Shown one piece after another: positions 56,858 through 64,000 of a DNA stretch of 64,000 nt (its first letter is position 1; every line of letters begins with the position of its first letter). Made by a program: the position numbers and the translations under genes. The notes beneath the pieces were generated by a model. That model did no database searches. It worked only from the letters and a program-made list of their open reading frames with translations, and was not told the origin of the DNA. Source of the stretch: Phenylobacterium sp. (GTDB lineage Bacteria > Pseudomonadota > Alphaproteobacteria > Caulobacterales > Caulobacteraceae); contig NZ_JAUSCJ010000029.1 in the NCBI RefSeq assembly GCF_030651185.1, positions 186,001-250,000 on the forward strand, in the 5' to 3' direction.

Positions 56858-57448
56858 ATGGCCGGCGATACCACTGCAAGCGGCGCCCAAAAGCGTCAAA
56901 GGACCCGCGAGCGCCTGATCGCCGCGGCCCTGGAAATCGTTGCCGAGAAAGGCTTCGTCGCCGCCACCCTGGACGAGATCGCCGCCCGGGCCGGCATGAC
57001 CAAGGGGGCCATTTATGGCAACTTCGCGGGCAAATCCGACCTGATGTTCGCCGTGGCGCGGAGCCAGTCACTCAGCGTCGAGCCGGCCCTCCGCACGGGC
57101 GCGACCCTGGCCGAACAACTTCGGGCGACCGCCGACGCCCTGGTGGCCGTGCTGCCCCGGGCCGGCGGGCTGCAGCGCCTGAACGCCGAGTTCCAGATCT
57201 ACGCCCTGACCGACCCGGACCTGCGGGCGCGCTCGGCGGCGCTCTACCTGGCCGCCTTCGACCAGATCGAGGCCCGGACCCAGGCCGCCTATGGCGAGGT
57301 CCTCGCCATCCCCGCCCGCGACCTGGTGTTGGCGGTCCAGGCCCTGACCCTCGGTTTCATCCACCAGCACCAGATCACCCCGGAGGCGGTGACCGAACAG
57401 ACGATTCTGACCGCCTTCGAAGCCCTGGCCCGCGGCTCGGTCCGCTAG
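56858..57448 (+). CDS. TetR-family transcriptional regulator
   Basis: This 196-residue repressor has the HTH region RERLIAAALEIVAEKGFVAA then TLDEIAARAGMTKGAIYGNF and the helix AGKSDLMFAV. The C-terminal ligand and dimer domain is variable (TetR_C type). The dyad directly upstream is its likely binding site, controlling itself and the divergent alpha/beta hydrolase. The ligand is unknown. Its stop shares CTAG with the stop of the convergent DsbA-like gene. Confidence 0.92.
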   Translation: MAGDTTASGAQKRQRTRERLIAAALEIVAEKGFVAATLDEIAARAGMTKGAIYGNFAGKSDLMFAVARSQSLSVEPALRTGATLAEQLRATADALVAVLPRAGGLQRLNAEFQIYALTDPDLRARSAALYLAAFDQIEARTQAAYGEVLAIPARDLVLAVQALTLGFIHQHQITPEAVTEQTILTAFEALARGSVR

Positions 57449-58038
57449 CGCTTCGTCTTGCCCGCCGCCGCGATCGCCCTGTCGAGGTCGGCCAGGGTGA
57501 CGCCGTCGACCTTCACGCCGTTGACGAAGAAGAACGGGGTGGAGTTCACGCCGCGCGCCTCGCCGGCCTTGACCCGGGCCTCCAGGGCCTCGCCGTTGGC
57601 CGGGTCGGTGACGCAGGCGTTGACCTGGGCCTCGGTCAGGCCCGCGGTCCTGGCGACGTCGAGCAGCACCGGACGCAGGTCGCGGGTCTCGAAGATCTCG
57701 GCCTGGCGGCGGAACAGGCTGTCCACCACCGCGAAGTACTTGTCGGGCCCGGCGCAGCGGGCGGTGATGAAGCCGATGGCCGCCACATTGACCGGCTCGG
57801 TGAGGAACTCGTGCAGGACGTAGCGGACATTGCCGGTGTCGATGTACTTGGCCTTGAAGGCCGGGAAGACCTCATTGTTGAACTGGGCGCAGTGGGTGCA
57901 GCTGAGCGAGGCGTACTCGTCCACCACGATGCGGGCCTTGGGGTTCCCGAGCGCCAGGTCGCCGGTGGCGTAGGCCGGGGCGGCGTGGGCGGCGCCGGCG
58001 AGGAACAGGAAGGCGAGGCTGAGCAGGGCGTGACGCAC
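57445..58038 (-). CDS. DsbA-family thiol:disulfide oxidoreductase-like protein
   Basis: This 197-residue protein has the signal peptide MRHALLSLAFLFLAGAAHAA. The thioredoxin fold has the active site C47-T-H-C50 (YASLSCTHCAQFNNE), an inserted helical domain, and the cis-Pro loop GVNSTPFFFVNG. It is of the DsbA/DsbG-like group with a CTHC center, related to Com1/BdbD-type proteins. It likely oxidises or isomerises disulfides in the periplasm. The start is GTG 58038. Confidence 0.9.
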   Translation of the reverse strand: MRHALLSLAFLFLAGAAHAAPAYATGDLALGNPKARIVVDEYASLSCTHCAQFNNEVFPAFKAKYIDTGNVRYVLHEFLTEPVNVAAIGFITARCAGPDKYFAVVDSLFRRQAEIFETRDLRPVLLDVARTAGLTEAQVNACVTDPANGEALEARVKAGEARGVNSTPFFFVNGVKVDGVTLADLDRAIAAAGKTKR

Positions 58039-58197
58039 GGGCGAGCTTTCTCATGGGGGACGACCCAGGACACCGCCAACCCCTCGCCTGTCAACTGAGG
58101 GCGTTGGCGCCGGCGGCGGCGAGCCGTCATACTGCGGGCAGGGCGGGACTCATTTCCCGCCGCGTTCATTTCAGTCGCCTAGAGTCTTGGGGATTTC

Positions 58198-59076
58198 ATG
58201 TCGGTTTCGACCGCGGCCGAACAGGCCGCACCGCCGCGCTGGCCCGACGGCTTCTTCACGGTCAGGGACGGGACCCGCCTGCACTATGTGGAGGCCGGCC
58301 AAGGCGTCCCGGTGATCCTGATCCATGGGGCGCGGGGCAGCGCCATCGGCAACTGGTTCTCCAACGGCATCGCGCCCCGGCTGGCGCAGACCAATCACGT
58401 CTACGCCCTGGACATGCGGGCCCACGGCCTGTCGGGGGGCCTAAGGCACAGCCACTTCAACATGGCCGACGACGTGCTGGAGTTCATGGACCAGATGGGG
58501 ATCGCGAAGGCCCACATCGCCGGCTACTCCATGGGCGGCGGGGTGACCCTGCAGCTACTGGCTCGCGCGCCGGAGCGGTTCATCACCGCGTGCTTCCAGG
58601 GCTCGGGCATCAGCGAGGTCGGCGAGTGGAAGGACAAGGTCCCGCCCGACGTCACCGGCGAGGCCCCCGACGAGGCCGCCGCCAACGCCCGGGCCAAGGC
58701 GCGCCGCCAGGCCAAGGGCGAGGAGGTGGGCAACGATCTCGGCGACCGCATCCGCGCCAAGGTCGAGGCCGTGGCCGGGGCCGGGGCGGTGCGAAAGATG
58801 GAGGACATGGCCGGCCGCATGATGGCGACCCTCCACAAGATTGACCTGTCGAAGGTCGACTTCCCGGTCATGGCCATCAATGGCGAATACGACCGCCCCA
58901 ACGCCCGCACCCACCGGATGGCCCGCGAGCTGGCGGACTTCACCAACCTGGTCCTGCCCGGCAAGGGGCACCTCAGCGCCATGATGGCCGGCTTCATCCC
59001 GGAGGATTATGTCGAGGGCTACGCCGCCTTCGTGGCCCGCAACAATCCAACGGGGCCGGATCGTAAAGCAATGTAA
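58198..59076 (+). CDS. Alpha/beta hydrolase (epoxide hydrolase / haloperoxidase-like)
   Basis: This 292-residue cytoplasmic hydrolase has an oxyanion segment LIHGARGSAIGNWFSNG, YALDMRAHGLSGG, the nucleophile elbow AGYSMGGGVTLQLL with Ser111, an acid near NGEYDRPNARTHR and His in LPGKGHLSAMMAGF. An unusual basic and Ala-rich cap (residues about 150-205, AAANARAKARRQAKGEEVGN) separates the halves. It ends 80 bp before the response regulator gene. Substrate unknown. Confidence 0.85.
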   Translation: MSVSTAAEQAAPPRWPDGFFTVRDGTRLHYVEAGQGVPVILIHGARGSAIGNWFSNGIAPRLAQTNHVYALDMRAHGLSGGLRHSHFNMADDVLEFMDQMGIAKAHIAGYSMGGGVTLQLLARAPERFITACFQGSGISEVGEWKDKVPPDVTGEAPDEAAANARAKARRQAKGEEVGNDLGDRIRAKVEAVAGAGAVRKMEDMAGRMMATLHKIDLSKVDFPVMAINGEYDRPNARTHRMARELADFTNLVLPGKGHLSAMMAGFIPEDYVEGYAAFVARNNPTGPDRKAM

Positions 59077-59155
59077 CCTGGAGACGAATCCAGGGGCCGT
59101 GGAGGGCGGCCAGGGCTAAGCTTCCCGGCAGTCGAATTGGGTGGGGACCTAAGGC

Positions 59156-59863
59156 ATGAATATCGCCGTCCTGGACGACGACCAGGCCCACAACGACCTG
59201 CTCGCGGCCATGCTGCGTCAGGCCGGACATCGCTGCAGCGTCTATGAGCGCCCGCCGGCCCTGCTGGCCGACCTGCGGCGCCAGACCTTCGACCTGCTGA
59301 TCATGGACTGGAACATGCCGGAGATGACCGGCCTCGACGTCCTGGCGCGCCTGCCGGAACTGATGACCACCCCGCCGCCGGTGCTGCTGGTCACCAGCCG
59401 TTCGGTGGAGAGCGACGTGGTGGAGGGGCTGAACGCCGGGGCCGACGACTATCTGGTCAAGCCCTTCGAGCCCTCGATCCTGCTGGCCCGGGTGGCCGCC
59501 CTGCTGCGCCGCGCCTATCCGGCCGCCCCGCCCACCAGCGGCGAGACCCACGAGGGCTGGACCTTCGATCCGGCGTCCGAGACCGCCAGCCGCGAGGGCA
59601 AGACCGAGCAGCTGACCTCCAAGGAGTTCCAGCTGGCCCTGACCCTGTTCCGCAACATGTCCCGGGCGCTGAGCCGCGACTATCTGCTGGAGCGGGTCTG
59701 GGGCCACCGCGCCGACCTGGAGACCCGCACCCTGGACGCCCACATCTCGCGCCTGCGGGGCAAGCTGTCCCTGCGGCCGGCCGGCGGCTTCCGGCTTGTG
59801 ACGGTCTACGGCTTCGGCTACCGCCTGGAGCGCTGCCAACCGGTCCTGGAGGACGCGTCGTGA
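59156..59863 (+). CDS. OmpR/PhoB-type response regulator
   Basis: This 235-residue protein has an N-terminal receiver domain with the acidic pocket Asp7-Asp8-Asp9, phosphoacceptor Asp51 (LLIMDWNMPEMTG) and a Lys in DYLVKPFEP, then a winged-helix DNA-binding domain (SKEFQLALTLFRNMSRALSR, HISRLRGKLSLRP, VYGFGYRLE). It is first in a three-gene unit with the LysM-FecR protein and the CHASE2 kinase, which overlap or nearly touch, so it is the likely output of that kinase. Confidence 0.93.
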   Translation: MNIAVLDDDQAHNDLLAAMLRQAGHRCSVYERPPALLADLRRQTFDLLIMDWNMPEMTGLDVLARLPELMTTPPPVLLVTSRSVESDVVEGLNAGADDYLVKPFEPSILLARVAALLRRAYPAAPPTSGETHEGWTFDPASETASREGKTEQLTSKEFQLALTLFRNMSRALSRDYLLERVWGHRADLETRTLDAHISRLRGKLSLRPAGGFRLVTVYGFGYRLERCQPVLEDAS

Positions 59864-61170
59864 AGCTGCTGGCCCTGCTGCTCGCCCTCGCGGTCCCCAC
59901 CGCCGCCCTGGCCCAGCAGGCGCCGCCGCCCAGCCCGCCCGACGCCCGCTACGTGGTGAAGAAGGGCGACACCCTCTACACCCTCGGAACCCGCTACTTC
60001 GCCCGGCCCGGCGACTATCGGACCGTCCAGCGGCTGAACAGGATTCCCGACGCCCGGCGCCTGCGGCCCGGCTCGACGGTGGTCGTGCCCTATCGGGTGA
60101 TGCGGACCAACCCGATCACCGCCGAGCTGGTGGCCTTCTCCGGCGTTGTGCGCATCGAGCGCGACGGCCAGGCGGTCGCGCCCCGCGTCGGCCTGCCCAT
60201 CGTCGAGGGCATGCGCCTGACGACGCTGGCGGGCGGTTTCGTCACCCTCGAGCTCTCCGACGAGAGCCGCATCACCCTGCCGTCCAACTCCAGCGGCCGC
60301 GTGCGGCAGCTGCGCGAGGTCCCGATGACCGGCGGCCTGCTGCGGGTCTTCGACCTGGACAATGGCCGCAGCTCCACCTCGGCGACCCCCAACGCCAATC
60401 CCAATTCCCGCTTCCTGATCCGCACGCCGCTGTCAGTCTCGGCCGTGCGCGGCACCGAGTTCCGGGTGGCGGCGCTCAGCGACGGCCAGGCGACGACCGA
60501 GGTGCTGAAGGGCCTGGTGGGCGTGGCCGGCGGCCAGGACGAGGTGGCGGTGGCCGAGACCTTCGGGGTCAGCGTCACGCCGGCCGCCGTGGGCGCCCCC
60601 CTCAAGCTGCCGCCGACCCCGAAACTGGTGCGCGGCGGCCGGGCTCAGGAAGACCCGGTGGTGACCTTCGAGGTGGAGCCTGTGGCCGATGCGGCGGCCT
60701 ACCGCCTGCAACTGGCCCATGACGCGGGCTTCATCGACATCTTCAACGAGACCCGCACCGACAAGACGGTGGCAGCCTTCGAGAACATCCCCGACGGCGC
60801 CTATTTCGTCCGCGCCACCGCCATCGACGCGGTGGGCCTGGAGGGCCTGGCCTCGACCTACGGCTTCGACCGCGACCTCAATGTCCTTGAGCCGGGCCAG
60901 GCGGCGGCGGAACGCTCGGGCAAGCTGCACAAGTATCTGTTCAAGTGGACCGCCACCGGCCAGGGCGCGCGCACCTTCCGGTTCCAGCTGTTCGCCGACG
61001 CCCAGGCGCGCACCGCGCTGGTGGATCAGCCGGGGCTGGAGGCGCCGCAGGTGGTGCTCACCGACCTGCCCCCGGGGACCTACTACTGGCGGGTGACGGC
61101 GACCCGGTTGGCCAAGGGCAAGATCACCGAGAAGGTCGGCGGGCTGCAAGAACTCACCGTCGGACAATAG
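59860..61170 (+). CDS. Exported LysM / FecR-domain protein
   Basis: This encodes 436 residues. The signal peptide MKLLALLLALAVPTAALAQ is followed by a LysM-like motif (YVVKKGDTLYTLGTRYFARP, about 30-78), a FecR domain (about 90-215, with GMRLTTLAGGFVTLELSDES and IRTPLSVSAVRGTEFRV), and two fibronectin-like modules (YRLQLAHDAGFIDIF ... and FRFQLFADAQARTAL ...). It probably sits in the periplasm, bound to peptidoglycan through LysM, and may be a sensor partner of the adjacent CHASE2 kinase. It starts at GTG 59860 within the stop of the response regulator gene (GTGA overlap). Confidence 0.88.
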   Translation: MKLLALLLALAVPTAALAQQAPPPSPPDARYVVKKGDTLYTLGTRYFARPGDYRTVQRLNRIPDARRLRPGSTVVVPYRVMRTNPITAELVAFSGVVRIERDGQAVAPRVGLPIVEGMRLTTLAGGFVTLELSDESRITLPSNSSGRVRQLREVPMTGGLLRVFDLDNGRSSTSATPNANPNSRFLIRTPLSVSAVRGTEFRVAALSDGQATTEVLKGLVGVAGGQDEVAVAETFGVSVTPAAVGAPLKLPPTPKLVRGGRAQEDPVVTFEVEPVADAAAYRLQLAHDAGFIDIFNETRTDKTVAAFENIPDGAYFVRATAIDAVGLEGLASTYGFDRDLNVLEPGQAAAERSGKLHKYLFKWTATGQGARTFRFQLFADAQARTALVDQPGLEAPQVVLTDLPPGTYYWRVTATRLAKGKITEKVGGLQELTVGQ

Positions 61171-61173
61171 GCC

Positions 61174-63357
61174 ATGCCGGCTGCGGGGCGATCGCCGGCC
61201 GGTCGACGACTGCTCCTGGAGTGGCTGCTGGTGGTCGTGCTGGCCACCGCCGCGGCGGCCGGCGCCAGCTGGAGCGGCCTGCTGGCCCGGGCCGACGGCG
61301 CGGTCTACGACGCCTTCACCACCCTCAGCGGCCGGCCCGCCGACCCCGGGATCATCATTGTCGCCATCGACGACCGCAGCCTGGCCGAACTCGGCCGCTG
61401 GCCCTGGCCCCGCGCGCGCCATACCGCCCTGTTGAACAGGCTGGCCCCCATCGCCCCCCAGGCGGTGATCTACGACGTGCTCTTCACCGAGCCCGACGTC
61501 GCCGACCCGGACCTGGCCCGGGCGATGACGGCCGCGGGGAAGGTCTTCCTGCCGGTGCTGGTGGAGCCGGGGATGAACGGCGCCGACCTGAACCAGGTCC
61601 CCCCCGCCGGTCCCCTGGCCCGCGCCGCCGCCGGTCTCGGCCAGGTGATCATCCGCCCGGACCCGGACGGCGTGACGCGCCGCCGCGAACGCTGTCCCGC
61701 CCCCGTCGCGCGGCCCCTGGCGGAGGTCGTGCTGGGTCTGGCGACGCCCCTGCCACAGGCCTCCTGCGCCGCCGAACTGATCCCCTTCGCCGGGCCCCCC
61801 GGCGCCTATCGCACGGTGAGCTTCGGCAGCGTGCTGCGGGGCGAGGTCCCGGCCGAGTTCTTCACCGGCAAGCGGGTGCTGGTGGGCGCCACGGCGCTTG
61901 GCATGACCGACCACTTCCAGACCCCCATGGGCGGGGGCGGCGGGATGTCGGGGGTGGAGCTGCAGGCCAATATTCTCGACGCCCTGGATGGTGGCGTCAC
62001 CCGCGGTGAGGCCGGAGGGCTGCCGCGGCTTGCGATCGCCGTGCTGCCGCTGTGGATTCTGATGGCGGGCTTCCTGACCCTCAGGCCGGCCCAGAACCTG
62101 GCCCTCGCCATCGGCCTGGGCGCCGCGACCCTGGCCGTCAGCATCATGCTGTTTGGCCTCGCGCACCTGTGGCTGTCGCCGGTGACGACCCTGGCCATCC
62201 TGCTGCTGGTCTTCCCGCTCTGGGGCTGGCGGCGGCTGGCCATGGCCAGCGACTATCTGAAAGCCGAATTCGAGCGGCTGGGCGGGCGGCTGGAGTCGCC
62301 CGTGGCCAATGGGCCGGTGGCCGACGTGGTGGCCGGGCAGGCGCGGGCGCTCAGCGGGGCCATCTCGCGGATGGACGCCCTGCGCCGCTTCGCTGATGAC
62401 ATCCTGGCCAGCCTGCCCGACGCCACCCTGGTCACCGACGCCGAGGGCGTGGTCATCCAGGCCAATGCGGCGGGAGACGCCCTACTGGGGCCCGGCCTGG
62501 TGGGCGAGACCCTGGTGAATCTCCTCCGTCGCCTGGAGCCTGTCGGTCTGGAGGACGGTCCTCCGACCGGGACCCATCCCCTGGCGCTCCGCGACGGCCG
62601 CACCCTGCTGATGATGACCGCGCCGCGGCGCGCGGAGGGGGGCGGGCAGGTCGGCGAGGTGATCAGCCTGGCCGACGCCACCGAGTTGATGGCGACGGCC
62701 CGCCAGCGCGAACAGGCCCTGCAACTGCTGACCCACGACATGCGCTCCCCCCAGACCTCGATCCTGGCCCTGCTGCAGCAGTCGCCGGGGCTGGAGCCGA
62801 CGGTGGTGGGCCGCATCGCCGCCAACGCCCGGCGCACCCTGGCGCTGGCCGACGGCTTTGTGCAGTTCGCCCGCGCCGAGGCCTCGATCCTGGCCCGTGA
62901 CCCGGTGGACCTCTGCGATGTCATCTCCGAGATGGCCGACGAACTCTGGCCTCAGGCGCAACAGAAGAAGGTCGAGTTTCTCCAGGAGGGTTGCGAGGAG
63001 CCCTGCCTCGTGCTCGGCGACCACTCCCTGCTGGCCCGGGCCTTCGCCAATCTGTTTCAGAACGCGGTGAAGTACAGCCCGGTGGGCGCGCAGATTGTCG
63101 TCGCCCTGGTCCGCCAGGAGGGCCGGGTTCGGGTCAGCGTCACCGACCAGGGGCCGGGCCTGACCGCCGAGGAGCTGGAAAGCGTCTTCGAACCCTTCAA
63201 GCGGTTCGCGCGGCCGCAGGCGGGCGGCGATCCCGGCGCGGGCCTGGGCCTGGCCTTCGTCCGGTCGGTGGTGATTCGTCACGGCGGGCAGGTGGGCTGC
63301 GAGCGCGCGCCGGGGGGCGGGGCGAGGTTCGTGGTTGAGCTGCGGGAGGGCGTTTAG
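61174..63357 (+). CDS. CHASE2-domain sensor histidine kinase
   Basis: This encodes 727 residues. An N-terminal membrane helix is followed by an extracytoplasmic CHASE2 domain (about 45-300, VYDAFTTLSGRPADPGIIIV, AIDDRSLAELGRWPWPRARH), three close transmembrane helices (about 290-350), a PAS domain (about 400-500), HisKA with His521 in LLTHDMRSPQTSILALLQQS and a HATPase (NLFQNAVKYSPVG, DQGPGL, GAGLGLAFVRS). CHASE2 is predicted to bind small signals outside the membrane. It starts 3 bp after the LysM-FecR gene and ends sharing TTAG with the convergent lipoprotein gene. Confidence 0.93.
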   Translation: MPAAGRSPAGRRLLLEWLLVVVLATAAAAGASWSGLLARADGAVYDAFTTLSGRPADPGIIIVAIDDRSLAELGRWPWPRARHTALLNRLAPIAPQAVIYDVLFTEPDVADPDLARAMTAAGKVFLPVLVEPGMNGADLNQVPPAGPLARAAAGLGQVIIRPDPDGVTRRRERCPAPVARPLAEVVLGLATPLPQASCAAELIPFAGPPGAYRTVSFGSVLRGEVPAEFFTGKRVLVGATALGMTDHFQTPMGGGGGMSGVELQANILDALDGGVTRGEAGGLPRLAIAVLPLWILMAGFLTLRPAQNLALAIGLGAATLAVSIMLFGLAHLWLSPVTTLAILLLVFPLWGWRRLAMASDYLKAEFERLGGRLESPVANGPVADVVAGQARALSGAISRMDALRRFADDILASLPDATLVTDAEGVVIQANAAGDALLGPGLVGETLVNLLRRLEPVGLEDGPPTGTHPLALRDGRTLLMMTAPRRAEGGGQVGEVISLADATELMATARQREQALQLLTHDMRSPQTSILALLQQSPGLEPTVVGRIAANARRTLALADGFVQFARAEASILARDPVDLCDVISEMADELWPQAQQKKVEFLQEGCEEPCLVLGDHSLLARAFANLFQNAVKYSPVGAQIVVALVRQEGRVRVSVTDQGPGLTAEELESVFEPFKRFARPQAGGDPGAGLGLAFVRSVVIRHGGQVGCERAPGGGARFVVELREGV

Positions 63358-63824
63358 TCCGCCAGCGCGGCGGCCACCAGCCGATCCACAGCCTTGGCCG
63401 GATCGCCATGGGCCGGTTCGGTGGCGGTGGCGCTGAAGGCGGCCCTGCCGGTCTTGGTCTCGATGGCGGTGATGCTGACCGCATAGGCGGCGCGGCGCAG
63501 GCCGAAGCGTCGGCGGGTCTCCGACAGCCAGCTTCCGGCGCCGTCGCGCATGACGCCCACGCCCTTCGGAAGCTCGCTGAAGGCCACCTGCATCAGATAG
63601 TCGGCGGCGGCCGGTTCGACGGTGCGGCCGCCCAATCTCGCCACCACCAGGGCGGCTGCCTGGTCGGGTCGCGCCCGGTCCAGGGGCGTCGCCTGGGTGG
63701 CGGCCAGGGCCACGGCCTTGCCGTTGGCGAAAGCCGGATCGCCGCTGCGCACCACCTGGGGCGGGGTGGCGCATCCGGCCAGGAGGGCGGCCGCGGCGAG
63801 GGGCAGGACAAGCTTGACTGACAT
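63354..63824 (-). CDS. Small lipoprotein of unknown function
   Basis: This 156-residue protein has a lipobox LLAGC in MSVKLVLPLAAAALLAGCAT. The mature part, with VVRSGDPAFANGKAVALAAT, SELPKGVGVMRDGAGSWLSE and ITAIETKTGRAAFSATATEP, resembles the DUF4136-like or LPS-assembly-type small lipoproteins that contain an alternating beta region, but I cannot name the family. ATG 63824 follows GGAGAG. It probably sits in the outer or inner membrane leaflet. Confidence 0.75.
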   Translation of the reverse strand: MSVKLVLPLAAAALLAGCATPPQVVRSGDPAFANGKAVALAATQATPLDRARPDQAAALVVARLGGRTVEPAAADYLMQVAFSELPKGVGVMRDGAGSWLSETRRRFGLRRAAYAVSITAIETKTGRAAFSATATEPAHGDPAKAVDRLVAAALAD

Positions 63825-63856
63825 GACGCCAACTCTCCGGCGCGCCCGCGCCCGCG

Positions 63857-63976
63857 TCAATCGCTCACGAGGGGCAGGATCACGGCGCGCAGAATGAAGA
63901 TCCAGGCCGCCAGGTTCACCAACAGGGCCAGGCCGAACACCAATCGTCGCGACCTCGGCCCCAGGGAGTCAGGCAT
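63857..63976 (-). CDS. Small membrane peptide
   Basis: This 39-residue product, MPDSLGPRSRRLVFGLALLV then NLAAWIFILRAVILPLVSD, has a basic start and one hydrophobic helix. Its ATG overlaps the end of another minus-strand frame (63969-64000), so translation may be coupled to it. No family is recognised. Confidence 0.4.
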   Translation of the reverse strand: MPDSLGPRSRRLVFGLALLVNLAAWIFILRAVILPLVSD

Positions 63977-64000
63977 GGATCACCGTCAGGCCGATGACGA
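63969..64000 (-). CDS. 3' end of a minus-strand gene cut by the window edge
   Basis: Only the last codons VIGLTVIHA and the TGA at 63969-63971 are present. The TGA overlaps the start region of the downstream 39-residue frame, a typical operon junction. The identity cannot be judged. Confidence 0.3.
   Translation of the reverse strand, partial: VIGLTVIHA

Overview
The window is high-GC bacterial chromosome and looks like an alphaproteobacterium of the family Caulobacteraceae (Phenylobacterium or Caulobacter type). The best markers are a SciP-type cell-cycle regulator next to flagellar hook genes, hook and filament-junction genes driven by sigma-54-type promoters, a large TonB-dependent receptor, and many lipid and acyl-CoA genes. 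The genus cannot be fixed from the sequence alone. No rRNA, tRNA, CRISPR array, transposase or prophage was seen.

Layout. 0-9.7 kb: tail of an M20 carboxypeptidase, a GNAT acetyltransferase, a TonB-dependent receptor, a fused 5-oxoprolinase/hydantoinase and a TerB/J-domain protein. 9.8-19.7 kb: a catabolic block with an ABM monooxygenase, acyl-CoA dehydrogenase and serine hydrolase operon, an aminotransferase, a CYP153-type P450, an old-yellow-enzyme reductase, an acyl-CoA synthetase and an SMP-30 lactonase. 19.7-34.5 kb: housekeeping genes (folA, thyA, ilvC, a polyprenyl diphosphate synthase, a tRNA methyltransferase, fumC) mixed with a 2OG-Fe(II) oxygenase, an SbtA-like transporter with a divergent LysR regulator, a haem-oxygenase-like diiron enzyme, a ccdAB toxin-antitoxin pair and a RusA resolvase. 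34.6-42.3 kb: sciP, flgE, flgD and fliK on the minus strand and flgK, flgL on the plus strand, with two divergent sigma-54-type promoters between fliK and flgK. 42.3-51 kb: mnmA, a thiolase, a hybrid histidine kinase and an aldehyde dehydrogenase. 51-53.3 kb: a small decayed patch holding two long palindromic repeats, a CopG antitoxin gene with an internal stop, a VapB antitoxin without VapC and a 5'-truncated GIY-YIG nuclease gene. 53.3-64 kb: uvrB, an alpha/beta hydrolase divergent from a TetR regulator across a 33-bp dyad, a DsbA-like protein, another hydrolase, and a response regulator / LysM-FecR / CHASE2 histidine kinase operon.

The strongest pattern outside ordinary genes is a set of GC-rich palindromic repeats in at least three families. 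They occur between genes, as long two-arm elements, one nested in another, in-frame inside the oxoprolinase gene, as the C-terminal codons of a hydrolase, as the probable ribosome binding site of a thiolase, and apparently as the new 5' end of a truncated nuclease gene. The most interesting single gene is the haem-oxygenase-like diiron protein. The best candidate signalling module is the CHASE2 kinase operon. A minus-strand terminator near 28.2 kb, with no annotated gene ending there, hints at a non-coding RNA.
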